From: Candidatus Coatesiibacteriota bacterium
GTDB taxonomy: Bacteria; B130-G9
Length of the DNA stretch: 5,794 nt
NCBI GenBank assembly: GCA_003647755.1
Contig: QMNL01000131.1
Location: 1 to 5,794 of the forward strand
Direction: 5' to 3'
Shown here: positions 5,699 through 5,794 of the stretch, piece by piece
How positions within the stretch are numbered: position 1 is the first letter of the stretch
Layout of the letters: the number at the start of each line of letters is the position of its first letter
The notes under the pieces: model-generated
The model's database searches: none
The model's input: the letters and a program-made list of their open reading frames with translations, nothing else
Told to the model about the DNA's origin: nothing
Translations under genes and position numbers: made by a program

Positions 5699-5794
5699 TT
5701 AGCAGAGAGAAATACCCCCGTCAAGTGCATATTGCGAGAGGAGTTTCCCCAATCGTGCCCGGGCCTGCTCAACTGAAGGCGTCCTTCCTGCATC
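5699..5794 (-). CDS. Probable 3' end of an unidentified gene (partial)
   Basis: A minus-strand frame is open from the right edge to a TAA at 5701-5699, giving 31 residues that include SVEQARARLGKLLSQYALDG, an amphipathic helix-like tail. It ends 11 bp before the YdjM-like ATG, which has no Shine-Dalgarno of its own, so an operon with coupled translation would make sense. The fragment is too short for a family call, and one other minus-strand frame is also open here, so the reading is tentative. Confidence 0.4.
   Translation of the reverse strand, partial: DAGRTPSVEQARARLGKLLSQYALDGGISLC

Overview
The window looks like chromosomal DNA from a GC-rich (by eye, in the high 50s %) bacterium, probably uncultured. 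Genes have Shine-Dalgarno-like starts, a Sec signal peptide and a lipid-facing membrane anchor. The intergenic palindromes with a GGAGCGCGG-N-hairpin layout, and the large secreted hydrolase with Ig-like tails, remind me of Planctomycetes/Verrucomicrobia-type or related environmental phyla. That placement is an impression from memory and cannot be proven from the window.

Layout. (1) Positions 1-1285, minus strand: a membrane-anchored SGNH/GDSL-family hydrolase. It is almost complete; only the last few codons lie beyond the left edge. (2) Positions 1286-1884: a 600-bp divergent intergenic region. It is rich in repeats: two same-orientation hairpins with compensatory stem changes, a 16/17-nt inverted repeat bracketing about 330 bp, a short decayed-looking reading frame on the minus strand, and a plausible promoter for the next gene. 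(3) Positions 1885-4605, plus strand: a 906-residue secreted multidomain protein. It has a signal peptide, a probable clan GH-A-like (beta/alpha)8 glycosidase domain, a beta-sandwich, and two Ig-like modules, one with an AGDGIFT motif. (4) Positions 4606-4640: a short convergent gap with a 12-nt direct repeat and no clear terminator. (5) Positions 4641-5687, minus strand: a YdjM/PF04307-type multipass membrane 'metal-dependent hydrolase' with a C-terminal extension and an unusual Cys/His cluster. (6) Positions 5699-5794, minus strand: the probable 3' end of another gene, 11 bp upstream of the YdjM-like start, which suggests an operon.

How they may work together: the SGNH hydrolase (possible de-esterification or acyl transfer on a polysaccharide) and the secreted glycosidase-like protein are divergently arranged and both act outside the cytoplasm. 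A shared role in extracellular or envelope glycan processing is reasonable but unproven. I see no CRISPR array, tRNA, rRNA, transposase or recognisable defence system. The most unusual features are the repeat-built intergenic region, the altered acid/base motif of the glycosidase-like domain, and the Cys/His cluster in the membrane protein.
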